Positions 51,170 through 59,116 of a DNA stretch of 64,000 nt are shown piece by piece. Under the pieces are notes generated by a model that was given only the letters and a program-made list of their open reading frames with translations, ran no database searches and was not told the DNA's origin. The translations under genes and the position numbers were made by a program. Within the stretch, counting starts at the first letter, position 1; each line of letters opens with the position of its first letter. Source of the DNA: Gordoniibacillus chartarius (lineage in GTDB: Bacteria; Bacillota; Bacilli; Paenibacillales; NBRC-103111); assembly GCF_042432825.1 (NCBI RefSeq), contig NZ_JBHLWN010000046.1, forward strand, positions 60,588-124,587. The letters are read 5' to 3'.

Positions 51170-51451
51170 ATGTCATCATCCGATCTGTTATTGACCTTGA
51201 ATCATAAAGCGATACAGCTTCTTCAGGAAGACGCAGACAAGATCGAGAAGCTTATCGAGGTCCAGATGGAGAACCTCACCACTCGGCAATGTCCGTTGTA
51301 TGAGGAAGTGCTCGATACACAGATGTACGGGCTGTCTAGGGAAGTCGATTTTGCTGTTCGGGCCGGCTTGATTACGGAGCAGGCAGGCAAGCAAATTCTT
51401 AGTAAGCTGGAACGCAATCTGGCTCAATTGTATGAGGCTTTGGGCAGATAA
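51170..51451 (+). CDS. ylaN: YlaN family (DUF1507) protein
   Basis: A 93-residue YlaN/DUF1507 protein. The conserved core QCPLYEEVLDTQMYGLSREVDFAVRAGLI matches B. subtilis YlaN almost exactly. YlaN is an iron-linked protein that has been reported to act with the Fur repressor in iron homeostasis. ATG 51170 has GAGGGGGAG about five bases upstream; an upstream in-frame ATG at 51143 is less likely. As in B. subtilis it lies near ftsW. It has its own strong terminator. Confidence 0.92.
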   Translation: MSSSDLLLTLNHKAIQLLQEDADKIEKLIEVQMENLTTRQCPLYEEVLDTQMYGLSREVDFAVRAGLITEQAGKQILSKLERNLAQLYEALGR

Positions 51452-51488
51452 AACAACCTCCTTCGCTGCGAAGGAGGTTGTTTTTTTT
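51451..51488 (+). terminator. Terminator after ylaN
   Basis: AACAACCTCCTTCG (51453-51466) pairs with CGAAGGAGGTTGTT (51469-51482), followed by T6; one of the longest perfect stems in the window. Confidence 0.92.
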
Positions 51489-51494
51489 GCTCAT

Positions 51495-51522
51495 AGAAAG
51501 AAAAGACCGCCGCTGGCGGTCC
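51495..51522 (-). terminator. Terminator of the Ca2+/H+ antiporter gene
   Basis: GACCGCC (51505-51511) and GGCGGTC (51515-51521) form a seven-pair stem; the minus-strand tail is TTTTCTTTC. Confidence 0.75.
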
Positions 51523-51530
51523 ATTACTTA

Positions 51531-52586
51531 TTAAACGAGGAAAAACGCGATGCCGAGAATCAAGTAGACAACCAGAAGCAGAACCCCTTCGTACCAGTTC
51601 GATTGTCCGTCTTGGGAGATTGATTTGGCGATCAGTACGGCGACAGTGATGGCGGCAAGCTCGTAGAAGGTGAATACGAGATCCATCGGGTTGCCCATCA
51701 TCCAGCTGGCGATGACAAGCACCGGCGCAACGAATAAGGCGATTTGCAGCGAAGAGCCGACGGCGATTTCGACGGCAGCGCCCATCTTGTTTTTCAATGC
51801 CAGGAATACGGCGGCGCTATGTTCGGCGGCATTGCCGATAATGGCAATAAGGAAGGCGCCGATGAACAGCTCCGACAATCCGAACTGGGCGGAAAATTCA
51901 TGGACCGTGCCGACGAGCCACTCGCTGACGAGCGCCGTCATCACCGTTGCCAGCAAGAGCAAGAAAACGGATAGCTTGGCGGACCAGGCGGGATGCTCTT
52001 CTTCGGCATGCCCGGCTACGACTTGGTCGGCCAGCTCCGTCTTGTGGGTAACCATGGAGAACAGCAGCCACAGCAAGTAAGCGATGATCAATAAAGCCGC
52101 CACAAAAATACTCAGCATGTTCGTTTCCTTGATCGTAAAGCTGCGGGAGAATACCGCGGGTATAACCAGTGCGATAATCGCAAGAAACATAAGCGACGCA
52201 TTGTGGGAAGCCAGTTTTACATTGAAGGTTTGTTCCTTGAACTTCAGTCCCCCCGCCAGCACGCTCAGCCCGAGTACAAGCAGCAGGTTGCCGATAATGG
52301 ATCCGGTTAAACTCGCCTTCACCATATCGAACAGACCGTCACGGACAAGGAAGATGGCGATAATAAGCTCGGCCGCATTCCCGAATGTGGCGTTCAAGAA
52401 GCCGCCCAGCCGTTCGCCCGCGTAATGGGCGACGCTCTCCGTTGCTTTGCCGAGAAAGCCTGCGACAAAAATAATGGCGGCACAGGAAACAACGAACTGC
52501 AGCGTCGAATCTGCATGCAAATAGTGCAGCGCTCCGCTGGCGATGAAGCTCGCTATTAAGCCGAGATAGAACAGTTTAGCTCTCAT
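51531..52586 (-). CDS. Ca2+/H+ antiporter (CaCA family, ChaA/YfkE type)
   Basis: A 351-residue cation exchanger with ten to eleven membrane helices. The two inverted alpha repeats are visible: NATFGNAAELIIA in the first half and IGNAAEHSAAVFLA in the second, each carrying an ion-binding Glu. An acidic/His loop (about residues 205-215, GHAEEEHPAW) separates the halves. It exports calcium in exchange for protons. It starts at ATG 52586 after GGAGGG, and has a near-consensus promoter upstream and a strong terminator. Confidence 0.9.
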   Translation of the reverse strand: MRAKLFYLGLIASFIASGALHYLHADSTLQFVVSCAAIIFVAGFLGKATESVAHYAGERLGGFLNATFGNAAELIIAIFLVRDGLFDMVKASLTGSIIGNLLLVLGLSVLAGGLKFKEQTFNVKLASHNASLMFLAIIALVIPAVFSRSFTIKETNMLSIFVAALLIIAYLLWLLFSMVTHKTELADQVVAGHAEEEHPAWSAKLSVFLLLLATVMTALVSEWLVGTVHEFSAQFGLSELFIGAFLIAIIGNAAEHSAAVFLALKNKMGAAVEIAVGSSLQIALFVAPVLVIASWMMGNPMDLVFTFYELAAITVAVLIAKSISQDGQSNWYEGVLLLVVYLILGIAFFLV

Positions 52587-52647
52587 CGTAAACCCTCCGA
52601 GTATGGTTTGTGAGTCTGTCGGATGACTGGTACAGATTACCTATTAG

Positions 52648-52676
52648 ACTATACAAATTTTCCAGCTCAATGTAAA
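52648..52676 (-). promoter_or_regulatory. SigA promoter of the antiporter gene
   Basis: On the minus strand TTTACA, 17-base spacer and TATAGT (plus-strand 52671-52676 and 52648-52653). Confidence 0.7.
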
Positions 52677-52712
52677 CTATTTCTTCCTTGAAAGGAGTCG
52701 AGGGACAAGCGG

Positions 52713-52742
52713 TTGCGAACGGATGCCGATTTTGTTTACAAT
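52713..52742 (+). promoter_or_regulatory. SigA promoter of the Asp23 gene
   Basis: TTGCGA (52713-52718) and TACAAT (52737-52742) separated by 18 bases, divergent from the antiporter promoter. Confidence 0.5.
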
Positions 52743-52773
52743 AAGGCTATATCTTGATGGTGGGGGGATCCAT

Positions 52774-53157
52774 ATGTCCGAGCAAGTGCAAACCGGGCTC
52801 ATTCGAATTTCCGATGACGTCGTGTCGACGATCGCCGGACTTGCAGCATTAGAAACGCCGGGAGTTGCGGCGATGTCGGGAGGCATTTCCGAAGGTCTCG
52901 CCAAGCGATTGAGCGGGAAAAATGCGCAAAGAGGCGTCTCTGTCGAAGTCGGACAGCTGGAAGCGGCCATCGATCTGCGGATTATTATTCAGTATGGCAG
53001 TAAAATTCAGGACGTATGTAGAGACCTGCAGGAAAATGTGCGGGATGCGGTGGAAAATATGACGGGACTGCGCGTTGTCGAAGTGAACGTGAAAGTGGAA
53101 GGCGTCGCATTCAAGGAAGAAAAGGAAGAACCGGACGAAGCCCTGCGTGTCAAGTAA
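52774..53157 (+). CDS. Asp23/Gls24 family envelope stress protein
   Basis: A 127-residue Asp23/Gls24 protein. Family blocks: GLIRISDDVVSTIAGLAALETPGVAAMSG, SVEVGQLEAAIDLRIIIQYG and RDAVENMTGLRVVEVNVKVEGV. Members are linked to cell-envelope homeostasis, but the activity is unknown. ATG 52774 is chosen because GGGGGGATC precedes it. It has its own promoter, and its terminator is shared with the convergent ftsW. Confidence 0.87.
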   Translation: MSEQVQTGLIRISDDVVSTIAGLAALETPGVAAMSGGISEGLAKRLSGKNAQRGVSVEVGQLEAAIDLRIIIQYGSKIQDVCRDLQENVRDAVENMTGLRVVEVNVKVEGVAFKEEKEEPDEALRVK

Positions 53158-53186
53158 AAGGAACGGAACACTTCGGCATACATGCC

Positions 53187-53230
53187 AAAAAACCTAGCGG
53201 ACACCCTTACAGGTGCATGCTAGGTTTTTT
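53187..53230. terminator. Bidirectional terminator between Asp23 and ftsW
   Basis: AAAAAACCTAGC (53187-53198) pairs with GCTAGGTTTTTT (53219-53230), with T and A runs on both sides. One arm lies inside the last codons of ftsW. Confidence 0.88.
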
Positions 53231-54385
53231 CGTTGTGGAGCGGGCTTGCGGCCGTTCGTCCTTCTCGGCAGGCAAGCTCTGTTCGCGGGATATGCCGAGC
53301 AGAATGCCGAGACTGAGCAGCGTCGCCAGAATCGAGGAGCCGCCGTAGGAAATCAGCGGAAGCGTTACGCCGGTCATCGGAATGCTGGAGGTAACGCCGC
53401 CGATATTAATCAGCGTTTGAATGGCGATCATACCCATCAGGCCGAGCCCCGTCAGCGCGCCGAATGTATTCGGGCACCGCAGCGCAACGATAATGCCGCG
53501 CCAAATGAACAGCAAGTAAATGATCAGGAAGAAGGTCGTGCCGATAAAGCCGAATTCCTCGCCGATAATAGCGAAAATAAAGTCGTTGTATGCCTGGGGC
53601 AAATACTGAAGCTTCTGAATGCCTTGTCCGAATCCTGCGCCGGTAATGCCGCCGTGCCCGAACGCATAAAGGGACTGGACGATCTGATAGCACTGATCCT
53701 GTTGGCAATCCTCGGACCAAGGGTTCATGAACGAAGTGATGCGCGCCAGCTGGTACTGTTCGAATCCGTTCTTTAAGAGGTAAGATCCGAGACCAAGCGC
53801 AAGCATACTCACTCCAGCTAGGCCGATTAAGAATAGATGCTTGAGATTCGCTCCGCCCACAACGACGACCAGAAACGCCCCGGCGAGCAGAATCATGCAG
53901 GATCCGAAATCGGGCTGCAGCATAATTAGAACAACGATGATGGTGATGATAATGAGTGCAGGAAGAAGCCCGGTCTTGAAATTGCGGAACTTTTCCTCTT
54001 TCTTGGAAATCAAATTGGCCAAGTAGAGCACAATGCCGATCTTGGCGAATTCGGTCGGCTGCAGGTTGAGCGGCCCGATGTTGATCCAGCTCTTCGCGTT
54101 ATTTTGCTCATCGCCCACGAGAAGCACAAGCACGAGCATCACAACGGTGCTGAGGAACAACGGGACGACGAGCTTCTGCAGCTTCGTATAATGGATGTTC
54201 ATCGCTGCGATTAAACCGATAGAACCGATAATGACGGCGATGCCTTGCGTCTTCAAATAATGGTGCGGCGTATCGACTTTAATGTAGTAGCTCGCACTGA
54301 ACACCATGGCAAGGCCGAAGCAGACCAGCACGAAGGTCAGGAAGAGCAGCAAAAAATCGGGTGTTCCGCGCCGCGGGGGATTCAT
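53207..54385 (-). CDS. ftsW: SEDS-family cell-division glycosyltransferase FtsW
   Basis: A 392-residue SEDS protein with ten membrane helices. Typical features are the ST/SASYY region after helix 1, WINIGPLNLQPTEFAKIG, the catalytic-loop QPDFGS and FGHGGITGAGFGQGIQK, NDFIFAIIGEEFGFIG and the C-terminal PLISYGGSS. It polymerises septal peptidoglycan with a class B PBP. It could be SpoVE or RodA by sequence alone, but linkage to ylaN, as in B. subtilis, favours FtsW. It is 15 bases downstream of the yugN-like gene on the same strand. Confidence 0.86.
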   Translation of the reverse strand: MNPPRRGTPDFLLLFLTFVLVCFGLAMVFSASYYIKVDTPHHYLKTQGIAVIIGSIGLIAAMNIHYTKLQKLVVPLFLSTVVMLVLVLLVGDEQNNAKSWINIGPLNLQPTEFAKIGIVLYLANLISKKEEKFRNFKTGLLPALIIITIIVVLIMLQPDFGSCMILLAGAFLVVVVGGANLKHLFLIGLAGVSMLALGLGSYLLKNGFEQYQLARITSFMNPWSEDCQQDQCYQIVQSLYAFGHGGITGAGFGQGIQKLQYLPQAYNDFIFAIIGEEFGFIGTTFFLIIYLLFIWRGIIVALRCPNTFGALTGLGLMGMIAIQTLINIGGVTSSIPMTGVTLPLISYGGSSILATLLSLGILLGISREQSLPAEKDERPQARSTTKKPSMHL

Positions 54386-54400
54386 ATCGAACCCCTGCCG

Positions 54401-54748
54401 TTATTCGGCCAGCTGCTGCTGCAGCTGAGCAAGCTTTTGCTTCGCCGTGTTCATAATCGCATCCGGGATCGGGCTCTCGTAGTCCAGTCCATGCGGGAAC
54501 GTCGCGCGGCCGATGTAGGCGTCTTCGACACGAAGAATGGCGTATGGCGATTCCAGCTTGCCGGATTCTGTGCGAGTATTTACGCGAAGAAAATATTCTT
54601 CCTTGTTTGCTTTATCTTCAATCTTAAAATCGTAAGTCGCACGAGTATATTCCCACTGCCAGCGCACGAAGCCGAGCTTATGCGTTACTTCCTCCAAGTG
54701 GGCGAAATCGGTTTTGGTGCCTTTCAGGCCGTTCGTCTCGATAATCAA
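54401..54748 (-). CDS. YugN-like family protein
   Basis: A 115-residue soluble protein with the YugN pattern: GFVRWQWEYTRATYDFKIED and EEYFLRVNTRTESGKLESPYAILRVEDAYIGRATFPHGLDYESPIPD (conserved core about 55-100). The function is unknown; a crystal structure of a homologue exists. It probably shares the transcript with ftsW. Its start is ATG 54748 with a modest ribosome binding site. Confidence 0.82.
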   Translation of the reverse strand: MIIETNGLKGTKTDFAHLEEVTHKLGFVRWQWEYTRATYDFKIEDKANKEEYFLRVNTRTESGKLESPYAILRVEDAYIGRATFPHGLDYESPIPDAIMNTAKQKLAQLQQQLAE

Positions 54749-54935
54749 TGGTTACGCCTCGCTTTTTTGCCTAATTTTAAATTCTCCATCCATGATAGTA
54801 TGTTTCCGTGTTCTCTGCAAGTTGGTCGAAGCCTTTATTTTCGACCATTTGGTGGCGCATTGCGGGATGAAACGGCGCATCGTTTCTGATAAGATGGTAA
54901 GAAAGACGCTGTCCCAAGCGGCAGGAGGTTACGGT

Positions 54936-56129
54936 ATGGAGCAATTGCGAAAACAACTGGACGAGCTGTACCCGGATATCGTAAGCTGGCGGCGGCATTT
55001 GCACCGCAATCCGGAGCTCTCGTTCCATGAAGAGAAGACGGCCGAATTCGTCGCGGACAAGCTGGAGCAGTGGGGCATTGAGGTGCGCCGTCAAGTCGGC
55101 GGACACGGACTCGTCGGCACGCTGCGCGGCGGGATGCCCGGACGGACGGTAGCGCTGCGGGCGGATATGGACGCGCTGCCGATTCAAGACGAGAAGACGT
55201 GCGAGTATAAATCGCAGGTGCCCGGGGTAATGCACGCCTGCGGTCATGACGCGCATACCGCTACGCTGCTTGGCGTGGCCAAGGCGCTCAGCGATGCGCG
55301 GGAGCGGCTGCCGGGAACCTATGTGTTCCTGTTCCAGCACGCGGAGGAGATGAACCCGGGCGGAGCGAAATCGATGATCGAAGCCGGAGCGCTGGAGGGA
55401 ATCGACGCATGCTACGGCGTCCATCTGTGGACCCCGTTTCCGTCCGGTCACGTGTACTGCCGGCCGGGTCCGATGATGGCTGCACCGGATGAGTTTACGC
55501 TCGAAATTATCGGCAAAGGCGGACACGGCGGGCTGCCGCACCAAACGGTTGACAGCATCGTGGTCGGGGCCGAGCTGGTTAGCAGCCTGCAGACGGTCGT
55601 CGCCCGCAGCATCGACCCGACCGAGCCTTGCGTCGTCAGCGTCGGGTCCTTCCATGCGGGGTCAAGCTTCAATGTTATTGCGGAAACGTGTACGATGAAG
55701 GGGACCGTGCGTTCCTTCGACCCGACTGTGCGGCTCGAGGCGAAGCGGCGCATTGAGCTTCTGCTCGAGCATACGTGCGCCAAATACGGCGCAACATACA
55801 AGATCGATTACAGGCTTGGCTATCCGCCGGTCGTCAACGATCCGGACGAAGTGGAACGCTGCTTCCGGGTCGCCGCCGCGGCGTTCGGAGCGGATGCCGT
55901 TCATGAATCTCCTCTGATTATGGCCGGTGAAGATTTCAGTTATTTCATTGAAAAGGTTCCCGGCTGCTTTATGTTTGTCGGTGCAGGAAGCGAGGAGCAC
56001 GGCATCCGGCACCCCCATCACCATCCGCGTTTCGATATTGATGAACGGGCGATGCGGACGGCGGCGGGCTTGCTGCTCGAACTGGCCGTAGACGCGGCCG
56101 GACAAGCCCCAGTGGCTTCGATTTCCTAA
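54936..56129 (+). CDS. M20-family amidohydrolase
   Basis: A 397-residue M20D peptidase/amidohydrolase of the N-acyl-amino acid or hippurate hydrolase type. Metal motifs: RADMDALPIQD, HACGHDAHTATLLG (Cys and His ligands), HAEEMNPGGA (catalytic Glu and ligand), and the C-terminal GEDFSYFIEKVPGCF ligand loop. A dimerisation lid domain spans about 180-290. It releases amino acids from N-acyl conjugates; the substrate is unknown. ATG 54936 is chosen because CAGGAGG lies seven bases upstream; the longer frame to 54714 has a hydrophobic extension with no ribosome binding site. Confidence 0.88.
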   Translation: MEQLRKQLDELYPDIVSWRRHLHRNPELSFHEEKTAEFVADKLEQWGIEVRRQVGGHGLVGTLRGGMPGRTVALRADMDALPIQDEKTCEYKSQVPGVMHACGHDAHTATLLGVAKALSDARERLPGTYVFLFQHAEEMNPGGAKSMIEAGALEGIDACYGVHLWTPFPSGHVYCRPGPMMAAPDEFTLEIIGKGGHGGLPHQTVDSIVVGAELVSSLQTVVARSIDPTEPCVVSVGSFHAGSSFNVIAETCTMKGTVRSFDPTVRLEAKRRIELLLEHTCAKYGATYKIDYRLGYPPVVNDPDEVERCFRVAAAAFGADAVHESPLIMAGEDFSYFIEKVPGCFMFVGAGSEEHGIRHPHHHPRFDIDERAMRTAAGLLLELAVDAAGQAPVASIS

Positions 56130-56235
56130 GGACGGCTTGCATCCCTGTCCAGGGTCCGGGGGACGCTAGTAAGGAACGGATATGCGCCCGTTACCACCGG
56201 CGGCATTCCGCAACTTGCGAAGGAGGGGTCCCTGC

Positions 56236-56670
56236 GTGAAAACAGTCAAGGACATTATGACCAAGGATTGCGCGACAGTCACGACGAAGGACAATGTGTA
56301 TGAAATTGCGGTCAAGATGAAGCAATTCGATACCGGCTTTATTCCAGTTGTCGAAAATAACAAGCTGATCGGTGTCGTTACCGACCGTGACATCGTCATC
56401 CGCGGCTTGGCTGAGAAGCGCGAAGGCTCGGCTAAAGTCGAATTGGTAATGACGACTGACATTCAGTGCATCGAGCCGTCCACGTCGATGGAAGAAGCGG
56501 CGAAGCTGATGGCTCAGCATCAAGTTCGCCGTTTGCCTGTCTGCGATAACGGGAATTTCGTCGGCGTTGTGTCGATCGGCGACCTGGCTGTCAACAATAA
56601 TTCCGATGAAGCAGCCGGCCGGGCGCTGAGCTCGATTTCGGTCAATCAAAATCCGAGCGGCTTGGGCTGA
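56236..56670 (+). CDS. CBS-domain protein (YhcV-like)
   Basis: A 144-residue protein with two CBS domains (TVKDIMTKDCATVTTKDNVYEIAVKM...GVVTDRDIVIRG; then MTTDIQCIEPSTSMEEAAKLMAQHQVRRLPVCD...GVVSIGDLAVNN), which look like YhcV/stress-type CBS proteins that bind adenine nucleotides. GTG 56236 is chosen since AAGGAGGGG lies seven bases upstream. It is probably alone on its transcript after the M20 gene and ends in a strong terminator. Confidence 0.87.
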   Translation: MKTVKDIMTKDCATVTTKDNVYEIAVKMKQFDTGFIPVVENNKLIGVVTDRDIVIRGLAEKREGSAKVELVMTTDIQCIEPSTSMEEAAKLMAQHQVRRLPVCDNGNFVGVVSIGDLAVNNNSDEAAGRALSSISVNQNPSGLG

Positions 56671-56690
56671 GTTCACCCGATGCAAACGTA

Positions 56691-56732
56691 AAAAACCGCC
56701 GTGGTCCCAGGAAGGGATCGCGGGCGGTTTTT
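56691..56732. terminator. Terminator between CBS and thermonuclease genes
   Basis: AAAAACCGCC (56691-56700) pairs with GGCGGTTTTT (56723-56732) around a loop that contains TCCC/GGGA. It serves the convergent genes on both strands. Confidence 0.88.
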
Positions 56733-56733
56733 C

Positions 56734-57261
56734 TTATTTTTGCCGGCCGAAGGCGGCTTCGTAGTCGCGCCACAGCCCCTTGTTCGCTTTGCGGGCAGAC
56801 TCTTGATCTTGCTTGAAGCGGTCTACATATTTAACATTAGGAGGGAAGGTGGATAACCGGGCATAGCCTTCCTTCAGCAAAGTGCTGTTGAACAGCTCGT
56901 CGCCGACCCATACATAGGCGAGCCATCGGTCGTACCGGTCCTTCTTCTCAACATCCCACTCGAGTTGTACGGTTTTTCCTTGCAGCCTTTTCTTCGTAAA
57001 GTCGGATGCTTCCTCGCCATAGAACATGACGGGGGTATTCGGCTTTTTCGTTTCCGGCGTGTCGACGCCTATCAGACGAATTTTTTCTTTCTTGCCCTTG
57101 AGTGTAACCTCCAGCGTATCCCCGTCCACGATCCGTTCTACGGTCGCTTCATCGCGGCCGGCTTGAGATGCTGCAGGTTTCCCGCAAGCTGCCGCAAGCC
57201 CCCCGAACAGAACGATCGATGTCACAATCAGTAGCAGGCGGGAAAACATCCTCTCGGTCAT
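56734..57261 (-). CDS. Lipoprotein thermonuclease (SNase family)
   Basis: A 175-residue staphylococcal nuclease-like exported enzyme. A signal peptide ends in lipobox LAAAC at about residue 26. The catalytic core follows: ATVERIVDGDTLEV, IRLIGVDTPETKKP (Arg and Glu) and KKDRYDRWLAYVWV (Arg). It cleaves DNA or RNA on the outer face of the membrane, with calcium. ATG 57261 has AAGGAG about ten bases upstream; the frame to 57297 has no better site. It is convergent with the CBS gene and divergent from the XPB helicase. Confidence 0.88.
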   Translation of the reverse strand: MTERMFSRLLLIVTSIVLFGGLAAACGKPAASQAGRDEATVERIVDGDTLEVTLKGKKEKIRLIGVDTPETKKPNTPVMFYGEEASDFTKKRLQGKTVQLEWDVEKKDRYDRWLAYVWVGDELFNSTLLKEGYARLSTFPPNVKYVDRFKQDQESARKANKGLWRDYEAAFGRQK

Positions 57262-57373
57262 GGTCGCGCCACTCCTTAGATTCCATATGTTTTCCAACGT
57301 AGCATGAGTTTTATGTTTAAATCAAGAACTTTCCCTTCATACTAACTAGAAAAGTCAAGAGGGGGCGGGAACG

Positions 57374-59116
57374 ATGCGTAACAGCGCGGACCGGCCGCTC
57401 GTCGTCCAGAAGGATTTGACGGTGCTGCTCGAAACGCATCATCCGGAAGCGGAGGAGCTGCGCGCCAACCTATCGCGTTTTGCCGAGCTGGTCAAAAGTC
57501 CCGAGCATGTTCAAACGTACCGGATGACGCCGCTTACGCTTTGGCAGGCTGCAGCAGCAGGTATGTCCGGGGAAGACCTGATTTCGTGGCTGGAGCCCTA
57601 CAGCAAATTTCCGCTGCCTGCCGGTGCCGCTGCAGATATTCGCAAATATGTCGGACGGTACGGGCTTCTGAGGCTGGAGCGGGTCGGCGAGGAGCTGCTG
57701 CTCGTTAGTGAAGATACGGTTGTGCTCGGCGAGCTGATGAATTATGCGTTCATGCAAAAATATATCGTGGAGAGCCGCGGGGAACGGGCGGTTCAAGTGC
57801 TGCGGGAGGCGCGCGGCGAGCTGAAGCAGGAGCTGGCCAAATTAGGTTATCCGGTGAGCGACATGGCCGGCTACCACCGCGGCGAGGCACTGGCGATCCG
57901 TTTAAAGGGAACGACGGCCGGCGGAGCGGACTTCCGACTTCGCGATTACCAGGAGGAAGCGGTCGACGCATTCTACCGCGGCGGTTCGACGATGGGCGGC
58001 AGCGGCGTGGTTGTGCTTCCTTGCGGAGCGGGCAAAACGGTCATCGGCATTGCCGCAATGGCAAAACTGGGCTGCGCAACACTGGTGCTCACCTCCAATG
58101 TGACGTCGGTCCGGCAGTGGAAACGCGAAATTTTGGACAAGACGGAGCTGACGGAGGAGCAAGTTGGCGAATATACGGGCGAAACGAAAGAAGTGAAGCC
58201 TGTGACGATCGCGACGTATCAGATTATTACCCACCGCAAAGCCAAGGATGAGCCGTTCGTCCATCTTGCGCTGTTCAACCGGAGAGACTGGGGACTGATC
58301 GTCTATGACGAGGTGCATCTGCTTCCGGCACCGGTGTTTCGGGCGACGGCGGACATTCAGGCGACTCGTCGGCTCGGCTTGACGGCTACCCTGATCCGCG
58401 AAGACGGGCGGGAAAGCGACGTCTTCTCGCTGATCGGACCGAAGCGCTATGAGCTGCCTTGGAGGAAGCTGGAGCGAAGCGGCTGGATTGCGACGGTGGA
58501 ATGTACGGAGATTCAAGTGCCTCTCTCCGAGGAGCGCCGGGCCGCTTATGCCGGCGCCGAAGCAAGACGGCAGTTCCGGCTCGCCGGGGAAAATGCCGCC
58601 AAGCTGGACATTACCCGGACCTTGCTGCAGAAGCATGCCGGTGAACCGACGCTCATTATCGGGCAATATTTGGAGCAGCTGAAGCTGCTGTCGAAGCTGA
58701 CCGGGGCGCCGATGATCAGCGGCGAAACCGGGCATGAGGAAAGGGAGCGGCTGTATGCCGCGTTTAAAGCGGGCCGGGAGCGGGTGCTGATCGTATCCAA
58801 GGTGGCGAATTTCGCCGTCGATTTGCCGGACGCCAGCGTAGCGATCCAAGTGTCCGGCAGCTTCGGCTCGCGCCAGGAGGAAGCGCAGCGTCTCGGACGC
58901 ATCCTGCGGCCGAAGCCGGGAGCGAACAAAGCCTACTTCTATACGATTGTGAGCAAAGATACGAAGGAGCAGGAATTTACGATGAAGCGGCAGCTGTTCT
59001 TGGTCGAGCAGGGATACTCGTACAGCATTGTCACGGTCGGCGGCATGGCATCCGCAGAACGAGGCGGTTTGCATCGCGTCCCGTCAAGTCTGCCGGAGGA
59101 GCTGGTGTTGACATGA
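57374..59116 (+). CDS. XPB/Rad25-type superfamily 2 DNA helicase
   Basis: A 580-residue bacterial XPB homologue. Residues 10-160 form an N-terminal domain (RFAELVKSPEHVQTYRMTP...GLP-type repeat) that also occurs in the downstream protein. The helicase core has Walker A PCGAGKT (216-222), motif II DEVH (312-315), TAT (337-339), the XPB hallmark RED (342-344) and motif VI QRLGRILRP (505-513). XPB opens DNA in nucleotide excision repair and, in eukaryotes, in transcription initiation. Its stop overlaps the next start by four bases (ATGA). ATG 57374 follows AGAGGGGGCGGG. Confidence 0.9.
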   Translation: MRNSADRPLVVQKDLTVLLETHHPEAEELRANLSRFAELVKSPEHVQTYRMTPLTLWQAAAAGMSGEDLISWLEPYSKFPLPAGAAADIRKYVGRYGLLRLERVGEELLLVSEDTVVLGELMNYAFMQKYIVESRGERAVQVLREARGELKQELAKLGYPVSDMAGYHRGEALAIRLKGTTAGGADFRLRDYQEEAVDAFYRGGSTMGGSGVVVLPCGAGKTVIGIAAMAKLGCATLVLTSNVTSVRQWKREILDKTELTEEQVGEYTGETKEVKPVTIATYQIITHRKAKDEPFVHLALFNRRDWGLIVYDEVHLLPAPVFRATADIQATRRLGLTATLIREDGRESDVFSLIGPKRYELPWRKLERSGWIATVECTEIQVPLSEERRAAYAGAEARRQFRLAGENAAKLDITRTLLQKHAGEPTLIIGQYLEQLKLLSKLTGAPMISGETGHEERERLYAAFKAGRERVLIVSKVANFAVDLPDASVAIQVSGSFGSRQEEAQRLGRILRPKPGANKAYFYTIVSKDTKEQEFTMKRQLFLVEQGYSYSIVTVGGMASAERGGLHRVPSSLPEELVLT